From contig NC_084790.1 of NCBI RefSeq assembly GCF_028858725.1, positions 4,346,001 to 4,410,000 on the forward strand: DNA of 64,000 nucleotides, in the 5' to 3' direction. The notes beneath the pieces are model-generated. The model saw only the letters and a list, made by a program, of their open reading frames with translations. It ran no database searches and was not told the DNA's origin. Positions 10,201 to 25,200 of the stretch are shown in pieces. Each line of letters opens with the position of its first letter. Within the stretch, counting starts at the first letter, position 1. A program made the position numbers and the translations under genes. This DNA comes from Colius striatus (Eukaryota; Chordata; Aves; Coliiformes; Coliidae).

Positions 10201-13200
10201 CTGTTTGGTGCTGAGGTGAGGGAGCCCTGGCCCAGGCTGCCCAGGGAGGGTGTGGAGGCTCCTTCTCAGGAGGTTCCCAAACCCACTTGGCCACGTTCCT
10301 GTGCCCCCTGATGGAGGGGAACCTGCTGTAACAGGAGGCTGGGCTGGAGGAGCTCTGCAGGGCCCTTCCAACCCCTGCCATGCTGGAGTTGTGTGAAGAA
10401 GGTCACGAGGTGCCCAGGCACACAGGTCGGTGAGTGAACGCTGCCAGGCTTTCGGGATGCTGCAGCCTCGCGTGCTTGTTGGCAGCCTGTGTGGGCACAG
10501 CCCCCTCCAGCCTCCTCCAGTGAGAGGAAGGTCATGGCAATATCACACACAGAGATTAGAAGCTACTCACGTTGCTGATTTGATCCTGAGTCTTTTTGAT
10601 TCTCTGCAGCTCCAGGGTGTCAGCCACCACGCTGAAGCCTTTCCCCTTGTTCTTCTCAAACTGCTCCTTGTAGCGAATCTGGGTACAAACAAGATAAAAA
10701 GATTTAGACATGGGGGGAAGCTGGTGTGCACAGCAGCTTGGCTCAGCAACAGACCTTCTCTGTGCCCCACGTGCTTCAATGAGATGCAGCAGCTTCTCAT
10801 AAGGCTTCTGCCTGGCTCAGACCCTCAAGGTATCCAGTGATAGTAAAATGTGGTACTGCCAGGATCAGACACACACAACTTCCTTATGCATCTGCTGATC
10901 TTGTTTCTCTCTCAGCAGCCCATGGGGCAATTCTGATTTATTCTGAGCCATGGCAAGCTGCCTGCCTGAGTGCCCCAGGGTGTGAGGAGCTACACAAAAG
11001 CATTTCCACACCAAGGCATGATCAGCCAGGAAGGAATACAACCAGAAGACCATAACGAAAGCAGCCTGTGGAGGGTGGAAGCTGGCAAAACATAAGCATC
11101 TTCCTTTCTGTTTGCCAGACACTGACATCAGCATCCCTTCCCATCACACCCAGGAGCTGAAAAGTCACAGTTTGCTTTACTTTTTGCTCTGTACACTTTT
11201 AAGGCCAGGGATTTCCAGCTCTCCCAGGAGAGAGCTAACAGAGCACACAGCCCAGATGTGCCCCACAGCAGCCTGGGAGTTGCTGGTTGCAGGGCCACTA
11301 CTCTCATCCAGGTCACCCAAGAGCAGAAACAGCTTCTGCTGAGGCTGAAACCCAACCTCTGACTCGATGGTTCCAACAGAGTAGGAAATAGCAGCCAGCT
11401 GCCCAGTCTGCCTTGATGCAGAAGCTTTGCTTTCGGATCTGAACTGCCAGAAAGGCCAATGCCTCATCCCTCCCATTTTCACAGAGGGCAAGCAGAGCAG
11501 ATGTGCAGAGACACCATGACCTCCTCCATCCTCTCTGCTAGGACCTGGCCCTGCACTGATGGCTGCCAGGACCTGTCTCCGCCTATTTAGGGCAGAAAGA
11601 GCCTTAAGGGGCTCTGTCCAGTGACAGCCTACATACAAACATGCAGCCAATGCTGCCTTTCCAATGGAATTCACCCCCCAGAGACCACTTTGCCCACTGC
11701 AGACAATTGTATGTTGTCATTAAAATGAAAAGGTCACCGTAGCCTCTCCTGTGAGCAGATCAAACCTCAGGGGCCCCACGCAACTGGCACTGAGCAGGGC
11801 TCTGTCTGTGCAACATGAGGTTGAAGCTCACCCCTGGGGTGGTGGGGGGAAAAGGAAGGAGCAAGAGGTGCCTTTGAGAGAGCAGGAAGATGCTGCTCCA
11901 AGCACAGGGGTCAGACATCAGCAGAGGCAGCTTCCTGTCCCCGTTGCCATCCCACAGCCAGACGGCAGGCTGCAAAGGAAGAGCCTGCAGGATGAGGGCT
12001 GTGCTTGCAGATTGGCACCACGCTCACATGCAGAGCCAAGGTGATAGCTGGGAGGCTGAGAAAACTGGTAGCATGGAAGGGGAGGCAGGATAAAGCTGAT
12101 ACACTCTCCTACAGACATACTCCACACCCTCCTACTACAGCGTGTCCAGCTGGGCTTGGAAACACCTTTCAGGAAAGGCTGCCAGACATTTCATAGTGTC
12201 TTCAGGAGAAGCCAGGTCACACCTCTGCTGCCATCTGAGCTCTCCCATGGCCTTGCCTGGCTCCAGCACAGACCCTGGCACAGTGGTCAAGGGCAAACAC
12301 CATCTGGGCTGTCTTGCTGTGCCCAGGTCAGGCCCCTCCAGGGCCGTGGGCACACAGCTGGGCATGCAGCACCTCCCAGAGCAGGTCTTGCCCCGGCACT
12401 GGTCCAGAACAACACAGGAAACAGATTTCCAGGGGAAGAGGAGACACAGCCTTTTCCATTCTGCAGAGGCTCAGGCCAGCTCTGTGCATCCCACAGCCCA
12501 GCTGGCCCTGCCATGAGGCTGGGCTGGCCCAGGAGCCACAGTGCCCACAGCTCAGAGGGCTTTGTCTGGAGCAGGAGGGGTTGCCAGACACAGGCTCTGC
12601 GATGGGCACTACAGGAAGACAGGAGAGCTCGCTGCTGGCTGAGGGGGTGAGCAGTGCAGACAGCCCCAAGCTCAGTGCTCTGCTTGCAAACACATTTCCT
12701 CTTCCCATCCTCAAACCAGGACAATTGCAGGTTGTGGAAGCATGTCAGAGCCCCTGGCCCTTCTTCACAGCCACAGGGCATCACAGAAGCCCTCAGGTGC
12801 ATGCCATGAGTCACATTAGATTGCCAGCTCTAACACAGCAGTAGGAAGCAAAGGCTTAATGACTCAGGCTGTAGCATTATCCCCCCGAGAGGACACTGAT
12901 ACAGCCAAGATGCCAAAGCACAGAGGAACAGAGAGACTCATTTCAAGGCAGAACTCTCCATTTGCTTGAAGAGGTAAGAGAGAGAAAACTTTTGCTAGCT
13001 TGGGTGAAGAGGACATCTAGAACATCAGGAATGAGGAAGGAGCAGTCTGGAGGTGTTAATCAGGCACAAGAAACCAAAGGTTAACGGAGCTGCAGTGTAA
13101 AACCCATGACACAGAGTCAGGGAGGAGATCAGGAGGGGGTGAGTCAGCCCCATCAGCTGCTCTAGCAAACCATCATCCCCAGTTTGCTCCCTCCACAGCA

Positions 13201-16200
13201 ATGGGCGAGCAGAGGGGCTGTGCTTGTCCTCTGCCCTCTGTAAAGGCTGGTTGCCTTTACAGCTCTGCAGCCTGGGCACAGGATGCTGCTTGGAAGAAGA
13301 GGGTTTCTCCTACAGCCTCCTGCTCAGATATGGTGCCTGCACTGGCTGCAAACACACAAGGTGATGAGACGTAAGGATTCCAGGCTACAAAGATAAAGAG
13401 TCACCAACGGAGAAGCTAATCACGAGGCTAAGCAGTTCCCTTGATGAATTACGTATTTTTACCCTCCTAAATCCCACCCCACTCATTTTTCCTTGGCTTT
13501 TTACCCCTCTAACTTGCAGGAGAGAAGAACTCAGCCCTACAAAACTTCTGTATGGGATGCCTGACTGCAGGGAAGAGGTCCTGATCCTGGAGTTATAGGG
13601 GAGGATGCTGGTGCTTGAAGGCAGGTCTAACCCAACATGTGTCCCAAGGCTGGTATTCCCACCTAGCTGGGGTTCCTGCATCCCAGTGTGCTTGGCCACA
13701 GAAATCAGAGCAGGGCCATGAGCACTGAGGCAATGCTGGCAGGAAGCAAAGGAGGGCATGGGGCAGACACTGTCCCCATGCTCAGCACAGAGGAATGGCA
13801 ATTTAACAGGATCCACAGCCCTTCCTGGTTTCAGCAGAGGAGTGGCCAGTCCTGCTGGGCTGTGGCCATCACCAGGGCTGAGCGAGAAGGCCGGAAAGGG
13901 GGGGAGGAAACATTCAGACAAGTCGCCTTTCAGCTTCTCCCTGCCCTTATATGGGCCCCAGGCTGTGCAGCCAGGAGTCTGGCAGGCAGCACTGGGTGGG
14001 CAGAGGGGACCCTGTGACCCCCAGCCACTGAGGAACCCCACTCACAGCACAGGCTGCCCTTAAGAGGCACAAATCTTTGTCCCAGCCATGATCCTCAGCT
14101 CCTACTCCCTTTGCTCTCTCCAGCTGGAATGCAGGGGACCCTGGGTAATCAGAAGGGACAGAAATGCACGGTTCAGTACATCCCACTGTGCTTCACAGGG
14201 CACGTGAGCGTCACTGGGAACCAGCTCAAGTGAACTGCAAGGGGCTGTAGAGAGACATCACTCCTGTCAGGTCTGCCAGCCCACATAGCTGCTCCTGTCA
14301 CTCTGCCTTGTCGCTGCCTTTCATCCACACATTGTATTAAAAGGGGTGAGGGATGCAGACAGTGACATATCCACACCTCATTCCACCGAAACAATAATGA
14401 AATGGGATCCATCATTAGTTTCCCCAGAGGAATCTGTGATAAGAGTGAGGACGTGTGCACTGGCACTACCCAAACAGAGCAGATCAGCCCTTGGCACGTT
14501 ACAGCCCCTCACAGGGCTCAGCTCAAGCATATTACACCTTCCCTGCACCCCTGGCACCAGCAGCTCCCTGAGGTGCCAGACACCAGGCTGCAGAAGGGAC
14601 AGGAGACGGGCATCTGCCTCCCACACCACCGGAGCCTCCACCCTCCCGCAGGAAGGGCTGCACCCAAACAAACCACAAACCCCCCAATCCCAGGGTTTGA
14701 AAGAGGAGCCAACGGGATGGGAAACCTGCAATTTCCTCTGCCACACGTGGGCTGCGAGACAAGGCTGCAGGCGTAAAAGCTGTCACTCTGGAGACTCATT
14801 TAGCTGCACAAGACATCGTTACCCAGCATCTCCCAGTGACCGGAACGGGAGACGCCTTCTCGGGGGACACAAATAGCGTCAGCGGCACGAAACCACGGGC
14901 AGCTGCCCCATCCCCACCCTGCAGCAAACCACCACCTTCCCCACTCACACCAGGCTGGGCAGGCAGCGTATTTTTGGTGGGAGGAAATAGAGGATCAGCC
15001 TCGTTTGGGTCATCCGTGAGGACAGCGGCTCTCCGGCCCCACAGCTCTGCTCCAGAGGAACAGGTGAAGCTGTTGGGGAGCATCACTCCTGTCACCTAGG
15101 AGAAACCCTCCCCACCAGTTTGAAATCCCTCAGACACAGCAATCTCCCTTCTCTTACCACAGCTCCTCCAGAGGGACCTGTACTCAGGGAAGGACCAAAG
15201 GTTGGGCCATGGCTGAGTTTGGCTGGCAAATGCATCTTGAAGGTAAGGTACCACTGTTCACATAACCCTGATCTTACTACTAGATCCACGTGCAGAGCTC
15301 TGCCTGTCATGGAATCACAGAGTCAGTTTACTTGGAAAAGCCCCTGAAGCTGCTGCAGTCCCAGCCCTGCCCTCACCCTGCCCAGCCCACCACTGACCCA
15401 CGGCCCTCAGCGTCTCAGCTCCACGGCTTTGGGATCCCTCCAGGGCTGGGCACTGCCCCAGCTCCCTGGGCAGCCTGGCACAGGGGCTGACACCCCTCTC
15501 AGGGAAACAGTTCTGCCTCAGCTCCAATCTCAACCTCTCCTGGGGCAACTTGAGCCCATTCCCTCTTGTCCTGTCATTTGTGAAGTGGGAAAAGAGATGA
15601 GTCCACAGGCTCCTGTCAGGGAGTGTCAGAGAGTGCTCCTGTCTCCCCTCAGCCTCCTCTTCTCCAGCCTCAACACCCCCATTCCCTCAGCCCCTCCCCA
15701 GCACCCTTGTGCTCCAGCCCCTTCCCCAGCTCTGTGCCCAGCTCTGGCCTCGCTGCAGCCCCTCAGTGTCCCTGTGGCAGTGAGTGAGTGGCCCAGCACT
15801 GAACACAGCCCTGGAGCTGCAGCCTCCCCAGGGCCCAGCACAGGGGGACAATCCCTGCCCTGGGTCTGCTGGTCACACCAGTGCTGATACAAGCCAGGAT
15901 GCCCTTGGCCTTCTTTCCCAGCTGTTTAGCAGCATTGGCCAGGATGTGCTTTTAGGTAATGCAGAAGCCCTCCTGCCAGGCTGTCATCACTGCAAAGGAG
16001 CCAGTGAGCCCTCCTCCACAAGCCTGTCCCTGCTTCAGCTAACAGCTCCAGTTCATCCAGTTAATTTGCAGGATTGGACCCTGCTGCCATCTCTGGAAAG
16101 GCTGAAGTGACCTATTCCAGCCCCTGGGGTTTGCTCAGCTCCTGCAATTAGTAAGAAGAGCTGTCAATAAACCTGGGAGGCTGCTAGCTAGACTGCTTCA

Positions 16201-19200
16201 AGAAGCAGAAATGTTTGGCACTTGGAACACTGGAGGCTCCCTTTGTAGGCAGAACAAAGGCAGAGAGGAATTAAGATCTTATCTGAACTATGTTTAGGAT
16301 TCATCCTCCCCAGGGCTCAGGGTGCTTCAGCCTGGCAGTTTCCACTTGGTTCAGCTTTGCCACTTCCTTCTCAGTGCTTCTGCATCTCCCCAGCACCCAG
16401 ACAGCCAGAAGCCCCCAGAAACTCTTTCTCACTCAAGAGAAATCCTACTTTGCAGTTCATCCTGGGGTGATACCAGCACCGAAAAGGTGGGCTGCTGGTG
16501 CCTGGCAGACTCTGCCTGCATCCCAGCCCCTCTTCCAACATGCAACCACAAGTGCAGGAGGTTCTTGCAGCCCTTTGCTACCCCAGCTCCAGCCCCTCAA
16601 GTCCAGGAGACCACTGGGAGCTGAGCATGGCTACTTCTCTCCCAGGGTCAGTGGTCCTGCTGGTGCTTGAGTTACAGGGGCCAACTTCTGGAGGTGCTAG
16701 CTGGAAAAAATAAAGACCCCTCCTCTGTAAGGCATCTGGTTTTGCCTCCAGCCTCCTCCTGCACACCACGAGGAGCTGAGAGTCCCAACCAGCTACAGAA
16801 AAGCCCAGGCAGCAGAGGACCCTCTCTCCCTAGTGTCTCCTTTAATAAGCAACAACTAATGAAGAGCCTGAACTCTCTGTAAAAGCAGCACTGGAGACTC
16901 CAGAGCACTGGTTGCAGCAGTATCTCGGTTGTTACCATGGAAAAGAAACTGTGTGTCCCCCCCCCCTTTCCCCCTTAACTGATGTGTGAAACAAAGCCAG
17001 CCCCAGGCTAGGTCCTAGCTCGAAAGCTAGAGCCAAGCTGCAACTCATGCAAACCTGGGAACTGCCAGACAACTTTCTCCAAGGAAGAGACCTTACAAAA
17101 ACAGAGGTTTCAAAACCATAAGCAGGTGGAGTCCTGAGGATCCTTCTCCTCCAGCAGGATACGTTCCCTGGCAACGTACGTTCACCTCCTGACACTCTCA
17201 GGAAGAGAAAGGAGGAAGGTCACAGCATCCCTCAAAGCCCAGTAAGGCAGAGGAGTGCACTGATGCTGAGAAATGACTGCTCACCCTGAAAGCACCACAG
17301 CAAAGCCCTGTGCTGTCCTCCCTCCACCCAGCGCCGACAGCACCGCGACGCCGAGCTGAGCCAGCGTGCCTTGCTCACCACACTCCAGGCACTCTTTGTG
17401 CCCCTTCTCAAAGGGGAAAGAAAAGAAATTAAACAGATTCCCAGAACAGTCGCCAGCCACATCCTGTGTCCTCCTGAGAGACGCTGACTCAAGCCAAAAC
17501 TGCCTCTGGATGCAACTTCTGCCTCGCAGTGCGCTCTGAGCACACGTCTGCAGCTCAGGACGTTGTCTCAGATACTTCCACGCAGGCTCTTGGCAGCTTT
17601 CAACCTGGCTCTGCCTATTTCTCTGTCAACTCTGCCCTTTCAGCTGTTTTCTCTACAGAAGTGATGCTTTTTGTTCCCAGTGCCTTGGAGAAAGAGGAGG
17701 CGGCCACGGGTTGCTCCTTAAACCACCCAAGGGAGCAAGGGCCAGGCAGTTCCCACCACATCAGGAGATACCAGCATGAGAACCCAGCCCACAACCCTGC
17801 TCCAAGGCTGGGGACTTCTGCTGATCATGGGACACCTTCAGGGTATAAAACATGACAACACCCTCCTCAGACAGGCTCTGCTCTCCCCACTAGAGAAAGA
17901 AATCCCTATCTATTCCAGTTGTTATCCCTTCTATCTGTTTACTTCTGCCTGCCAGAGCTTTCAAGCCCCACGAGGTTCAGGATTACCCAAAATACTCGCC
18001 TAGGGAGTTGATGCCTGTCCAGATGAAGCCATGTTGCTGCTTCAGCAACAGATGAAGGGAACAGAAAACACAACTGAGATGGGCAAGACCTGAGAGGAGG
18101 CACCAACACCTCCTGGGGGAAAAGTGGTGGTGGTGGGGAGGCAAAAAACAGCAGGTGAAGAAAGACCCACGTGCTCACCTGGCTCTGAAGCTCACTCTGC
18201 TGCTTTAGGCGCAGGTTCTCAGGAGTGTCTGCCACCATGGTGAAGGACTGCTTCGGGTAGTGTCTGGGGAGAGAAGGGAGATTCAGTCACCACCTTCCCA
18301 CAGGCCACAGCCACTCTCACTGCCCTCTCCCATCACCCCATGAGATCAGCAGCCCCCAGAAGAGCCCAGGCCAGGCTTTGGCCCCACTGCAGAGGAGCAG
18401 AGGCACAGCCAGAGCTGTGGGCACATCACACAGGTTTAGCAGCAGCTGTTTGGGTTGGCAGGCTTTCTCTATGTGTGCTCTCCTGCATCTGATACCTCCC
18501 CAGCAGATACACACTTCTCACTGCTTTCCCCCCCAACCTCAATGTTTTAACTTCAGCTAAACATCAGCTTGATCAAGAAGGGGGAGGATTTTTTTACCCT
18601 CCCTTCCCCCAGGGCTTGGACTCGTCTGATTTCTGGGGAAGCCATAACACATGTTCAGTGCTTCATTAAACAGTCCTCAGGGTAACATTAGCCCGAATAA
18701 ACACTGCCAATGCCCCAGTTTACAACCACTTTGCCCATTTCACTCTTTCAGCTGTTAAGGGTCAGAAGGGAACAGGGGAGTTTTACTCATTTTACTGAAG
18801 TTTCAGCCACACAAGCCTCATGTTATGGTTTTCTGGTACTGCATGATATCACGACCCTGACATAAGCCATGTCTTGAGGCACAGGCTGCATAAACCTGCA
18901 CCAGTTCCACGTGTTTAGTGAATCCCTGGGACATGCCTGGAATGGGAGTGTAGAGCAGGAGACCTCTGTCACAGTCTGGCTACAAACCAGCAGCTATTGT
19001 TCTGAAGTGCCACACAGCAGTTCCTGAAAGTGCAGGCAGGCAGCCCTTGCTACAGACAACACAGGTTAACAGAGAGGAGAAAATATACATCTCATCCTCA
19101 GGCTGGAGGCTGCTACAAGCCCCATCCAAGGAGATGAGTGAACTTCACGTGTCCATTCCCACCTTCAAGAGGGAACTCACTGCCTTAACAGGGCACATTC

Positions 19201-22200
19201 AGTGTGCAAACATCTCCAGTTGGGCTTGAGCAGACCCCAACAGCAGTTACTGCTGGTCTCACCCTGACAAGAAGTGACAGGAGCATTCCTAACACCACTG
19301 TGCTTTGCCACTTGGGTTTTGGTCCTTAGGGTCAGCAGTGCCCTGCACCACAGAGGATGCTCTGCCCATGGCCAGATACAGTGAGAGTGGCTGTTGGGCT
19401 GAATCTGGAGCACATGGTGCAAACAGTTTGCAAGAGGAAGATTCCCAGGCTGCTCAGCAGCAGCCACCATGGAGACAAACCCCTCCACACACAAAGCTCC
19501 TCAGGAAAAGCCCAGAGAGGAAACCTGACACTGAACAGATGGCAACTGCTGCCATGGGATGGCAACGAAACCCAAGACATCCCACAGCAGCACTTCAGGT
19601 TTGTAATGCAGATGGAAGGGCAAAAAAGGAGAAAAGTGCCTTTTGAAAGGGTCAGGGGTCTCTCCCTCAGGAGAGTTAAAGCAGGGCTCCCAAACAGCGT
19701 GGCAGAAACAGGCTGCAGGGAAGTTGCTGCCTAGTGCAGGAGAGGGGGTGAGGGCACAGGCAGCATCCCCAGCCCCAGTTCACACCAAAACCACATGGCA
19801 GCACGCTGCAGCTCAGTTTCACTTTAAAATGCAGACAAGAACTTAGATAAATTCTCTTGCCAAGACAGGCAACACGATTGCCTTCTCCCTGCAGAAATGA
19901 GAGGTGATCAGGGCTAGGCAGGCCACTGAAAACAGACTGCAGCTCCTCACCAAGGACAGCTCGCTCTTGGGGAGTGGAAGGCTCAGAGCACAACAATGAG
20001 CCCAGTTTCAGGACTACAATTCAGCCTGTGCAGCCTCCTGTTGCCCAATCTCCATTCATGTAGCCCAGCTGGTGGCTGAACCAAACTCTCCCCCACCCAG
20101 GGCTAACTGCAGCTTCTCTCCTGTCCCTTCCCAGACCACAAGAAGTGAGTCTGTGTGGGTGTGAAGAAGCCTCTGGGCTCTGTTTTGGGAACTTGTGTGC
20201 TCCAGCTTTAGCAGTTCTCTGTTTAAAGAGTCAGCACTAGTACCTCTGCCCAAGGTTAATCAAAGTGTGGTCAACAGAGGGTAAGTGAGCAGAAAACCAG
20301 CTGCATGTGGAGGACTGTAGTCAAAAGCTGCTGTCTTTGAAGAGGACAGCAACAGATAGGCAACCACAGACCTCCCAGAGCAGCACATACCTCAGTAAAA
20401 GCAGCAATGCAGGAAACTCAAGAACAAAAATAGCTGCCTCAGCCTGACTGCAAAAATAGAGAACCCCCCCTACACCCATAGAAACCAAACAGTGCAGATG
20501 TGGTTTGCAGAAGGGGAAAAAGACAGCTCAGCAAGCAGCAACTGGCTGCCTGCTCCCCTCCCCAGCCCTCTGGTCCACGGCCTGCCAGGGGAACTCATCC
20601 TCCAGCCAGCTTCCCAAAAGCTGCACCACTGCCTCCCTGCACCAGGGTCTTGTCCTGCTGGACATCGCCTGCTGCCATGGCCTATCTCCACATCCCAGCT
20701 GCTTCAGAGAGGCTGGGAGTCAACACCAGGGTCCTAGAGGGATGGGAAATATTCTGCCCATCCCATAAGCATCTGAGGGGCCATGAAACTCAAATCAGCC
20801 TCCATCCTCCAACCAGCACATGGGGACACAGCAGCTGCACCCCCTAACTGAATAAGCCTAAATTAACCTTCCACAGCCCTCCTCAAACATCCAGCAATAA
20901 GGCTGAAAAGGCCAAGAATCAGTTTTACACAAACAACAGATCACCAACTGCTTGAAGGATATAGTTTAATCTCTGTTTAGGTTAAGCTGATTAGAGGGGA
21001 TATAATACTGTGTGTCCAGGCTCCCTTCCCCACTACCTTCAGGCATTGATGTGTCACGGCAGGTATTTCACCAAGCCCCTGCCTGCAGCTTGCTGCAGAG
21101 AACTTCCTTCATTAAGATCCTAGGAATGCTAAAATCTGCTTCTCCAGGAGGGTGCTGTGCTCACCAGGACACAGGTGGACACCAGCTTGCAGAACTGGGC
21201 ATGGAGTTGCTGTTTAAGTGTTCCTGGCATTTTCACCATGATTTCTGCTCCCCTGGCATTCAGTGCCACTGGAGAGGGGATGCCTGGGTGGGTGCTCTCC
21301 TGACTCACCTCCCCAGCAGACACATTGGCAAAAGCTTTGGCTACTGCCATGGAGCTTCACTGGTGAGTGACACTTTAGAAGCAGCAGAGCAGACTAAAGA
21401 CACCTTGGGACCAAATCCATCCCAAGTGCTCTCTGCTACCAGCAGAGATGAACAGCCTGGGAGGGGATGTCTGATAAAGCATGGGGAGCTCAATCTGAAT
21501 TACACTGGCCCAGCTTGGCTTCTGCTTAGCTGAGACAGCTCCTTTGAAGGCATCTGCAACCGCACTAGCTGCTGGGTTAATGCATTCCTACCTTCGAGAG
21601 ACAGCATCGAGGGAAGGAGGCTCTTTTGTCATCATAAAGATGGCAAAAACTCTTCTTAGTAACCAACAAGCTTTGGGGGCCAAGGCAGCAGATGCCAGGA
21701 GCTCGCACTGAGAGCCCTTGCTGAAGTGGGTGCTGCACCAGGGACAGTTCCTTTCCCCTTCTGAAGGGCAGAACACGTTATAGCTACAGGGAGGCTGGTA
21801 CCTGCTGGTGTTTGCTCCTGACTCTGCCCATCAGCATGAGATGTGGGGGGTGTTTTTTGTCCAAACCCAGGTGCCATCAGGCAGCTGTTGAGGGAGATGG
21901 GGCTTAATTAACAGTAGAGACAATCCAATAAGTGCACTACCTCAGCTTACAGGGGGCACAAGAGGACAATGCCGAGACTCTCCTCTTGTTTTGCCCAAGT
22001 TACCGCTCACATCCTGGAGCCCTTTTCTGAGTTTCTTGGAAGTCACTGCCTGACTCCTACCAAGGTCAAAGAAAACAAAGCCACCTTTCAAGCACAAACA
22101 GCTCAGAACCCAAATGCTCTGCCAGATCACTAATTCTCCACTTGCAGATCAGGTCTGAAAGGCAACAGGCAGACCAGCCCCAGAACTGCTGAGGTGACAG

Positions 22201-25200
22201 GAGTGTCCCTCTGTGAGGAGAGCCAAGTGCCATCACCACTGCCCCAGGGGCTTTGTAAAACCAGAGGATTTCTCCTGCTGCTCAGCAGCAGCTTTTATAG
22301 AGATCCCCAGTTGCAGTAGCCCCATTCAAAAAGGGGACTGAGCTGGAGGGCTGCACACAGCCCCCAGGCTGGCAGGAAAGCCACCCAGCGAGACACAAGG
22401 CTCCCATGAAGGACAAATGCCATTCTGAAGTTGTGTGCACCGCCAGCCAGAGCTGCATTTACAGCTCAGCCACGGCCCAGGAGCTCCTTTACTATCTGCA
22501 AGCTGAAATCATCCCATTGCCATGGCAACTGCATCCCATGCCCTGGGCATGCTAATAACACTGGGGAGAAGACGAGTCCCCGGCAGCAGCCTCCGGGTGT
22601 GGGGAGGAGGGAAGCCCCAGTCACTGTGAGGGCTGGAAGCAGGGATTCATCTGCACAGAGAAACTGAAAAGCCATGGTTGTAGTGGGGGAGAAAAGAAAA
22701 GATTAAAGAAAAGCATCTGAAAGGCAGCTAACAGTCCTGCTTCTGCATTTACAGCTACAACATACCCACGGCAGGCTGTGCCCTGCTACAGCCACAGTCT
22801 GGTGAGGGAAAGGAAGAGGTAGCCCAAGACCACACAGACTGAGCTAGAGATAAGGTTTCTGCCTCTGTTAGGTTTTGAGGAAACCTCCCAAGGATTTAAA
22901 GCAGCTTTCCCCCCACCCCACCTCGGCCTCGAGCCCCTTCAGACTGTTGTTAGCAGGCAGGAGGAATCTGCCCGTCTGCGCTCGGTGTGGGATGAAATGC
23001 ACACACAGACCGAGCGTCTTCCCCTAGGATTAGGCATCACTTTTCTCTCCACCTCCTGAGATCTGCCCGATAAAGAAACAGCCTCTCAGTCTTCAGGGAA
23101 TTTAAGGACAGGGGTTGCTGATGCAGGAGTGGTGACAGTTTCCCCCCCACTCCCCTCACCCCGCCTCCCTGCCCAGCCAGCACAAACACAGACACCCAGA
23201 TCCCTGCCACACACCAGAGAGGGGGGGAAACCGTGCATGAGAATCAGCCACAGCAAGAGTCAGCAATAAATTAAATCTTAATGAGAAGGCAGCGAGTGAA
23301 TTGCCTTGGGTTGGGAGCACGGGAGGGAGGCAGCGTGTGTGGGAACCGGGCATCTGTGGGATCTGCAGCAAAGATGGGCTCATCCCTCCTCACATGGGGT
23401 GGTCTCACAGCACAGCAGACCTGGTTCTCCCTCTTCTCACAGTCAAAACCCAGGAAGGAGCAGAGCTGTGGGTCTATGCAGCAATCCTCCAGCAAATCAC
23501 CATAAATAGGTCTTGGCTGGGGAAGTAGGGATGGGGGAGGGTGTTTATTGCTCAACCTGCCTCCCTTTCAGAAGAAGTGTGAGCAACACACACCAAATCC
23601 ACTCATGCAGCTACCAAACTGCCATCCTCACCAAGGACCGAAGCCAAAGGCTTCCAAAACTGGAACCAGCAGAAATTTTGGTGCCCACCACAGCAGTGAG
23701 CCCAAAGTCCATGGAGGAAGAGGAGTTCTGGCATCAGCTACACAAGGAATCACACTGCAAGAGCTCATCTGGCTGTTGCCAGCAGGTCCCCTGCCAGAGT
23801 CACACTCTTGTGTGCCCCAATAACACATGCACAACTGCCCTGATGCCCTTCACTCCCTCTCTTCCTGCAGAAACACTTGTTTCCTAAGTTAGTGCAACAG
23901 GTAGAGAACCAAGAGTCACATTAAGGGAAGATGGAGCCCTGAAAGGTCATTAGAAAAACCCCTCCTGGCTGCAGAGGCTTCAGGCACAAGCAGCCCAAGA
24001 AGACAAATGGGAAGAAGTTGCTTCAAGCCATTCCCCTTCTGACAAACTGCAAGGAAATAATTAGTCCCACACACACTCAGATGTGTAAAGTCTCCTGCTA
24101 AGTAATAGCTATTCAGGCAAAACCAGTAACCTTTCAAGAACAAATAAGAGCCAGGGAAAAACAACCACCCATGTGAGCTGCCTGTAGGGAGGTGCCCATG
24201 GTAATTCTGCCTGATGTCACAACAGGATCCAAACCTTTTGGCAGGAGCATCACAGTGTGTTCCCTGCCTGAGGGGATGCAGGAGGGGGAAGCGGGGAGGG
24301 AGACAGGTTTCAATGGGTCTAGGGGATTGCTTAGTGCTCCACAGCTTTGGTGATGCTGTGGCAGCTGAGACAGTGGCTGTGAAGCAGGACAAGTACAGAG
24401 CCCAGCCAGGGCAAGTGCATGTCAAGCCCTCAGCATCCCCACAGCTGCTCTATCAGCCAGGCAGACATGGATTGTTCTAACAAGCGATGAAGAGGAGCCC
24501 CCAGGCCCCAGGGACAGAGCCACCAGACTGCCAGTGGATTGGCCTCACACTCTAAGATCTCTCCTTGCAGACACTGCTGGCATCCATCCTCTGCCTGATT
24601 ACAGAGTTTAATGAATAGGACACATGGGCTCCCTCCCCCACCTGATCCTCCACCGCAGGGGGCTGCTGTCAGATTAAGGCAAGTGGCACACGAGTATGTG
24701 GGGCAGCAGGACACGTGATGGAGTGGAGGTTTGGTGCCCCAGGCAGCACATGCCAGCGTCACAGCCTTGCTTGGGGGCTGGCAGTAAAAAAAATACCTCC
24801 TTTAATCCACAGCTCCACAGGACCTTGGGTGATTACACCCCTTGAGAGAGGCTCAGAAAACCCACCGCAGATTTCACACCCCGAGAGAGTAATTGGAGGG
24901 CTGGCTAAGGAGAGGAGCACAGTGATAGAGACAGCTCTGCTTGCCAGAGGTTCTAAGCCCCAGCTCAGCACAGGGCATCTGCCCCCTCACAGAGAAAGAG
25001 CTCAGAGCCATTTGCTTTCTGCATCACAGCAGCACCTCCAGCCTGGCAGGTGTCATCCACAAAGGAGGCAGCAGCTTGTGTCCCTCTCAAAAACCCAGGG
25101 GACACAGTTCCTCTTGCAAAAAGAGGAGCTTTATGGCCTGCAGTGAGATCCTGTGCACTTGCCCTTGGCAAGAGACCCCAGTGAGGCTGCGCCAGTCTAG

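Larger units (their letters stand above)
7951..10570 (-). other. LASP1: LASP1 intron 4
   Basis: The intron contains two CR1 3' fragments inserted in the plus orientation, antisense to LASP1 (about 8488-8822 and 10090-10395). No exon or RNA gene was seen in the remainder. Confidence 0.8.
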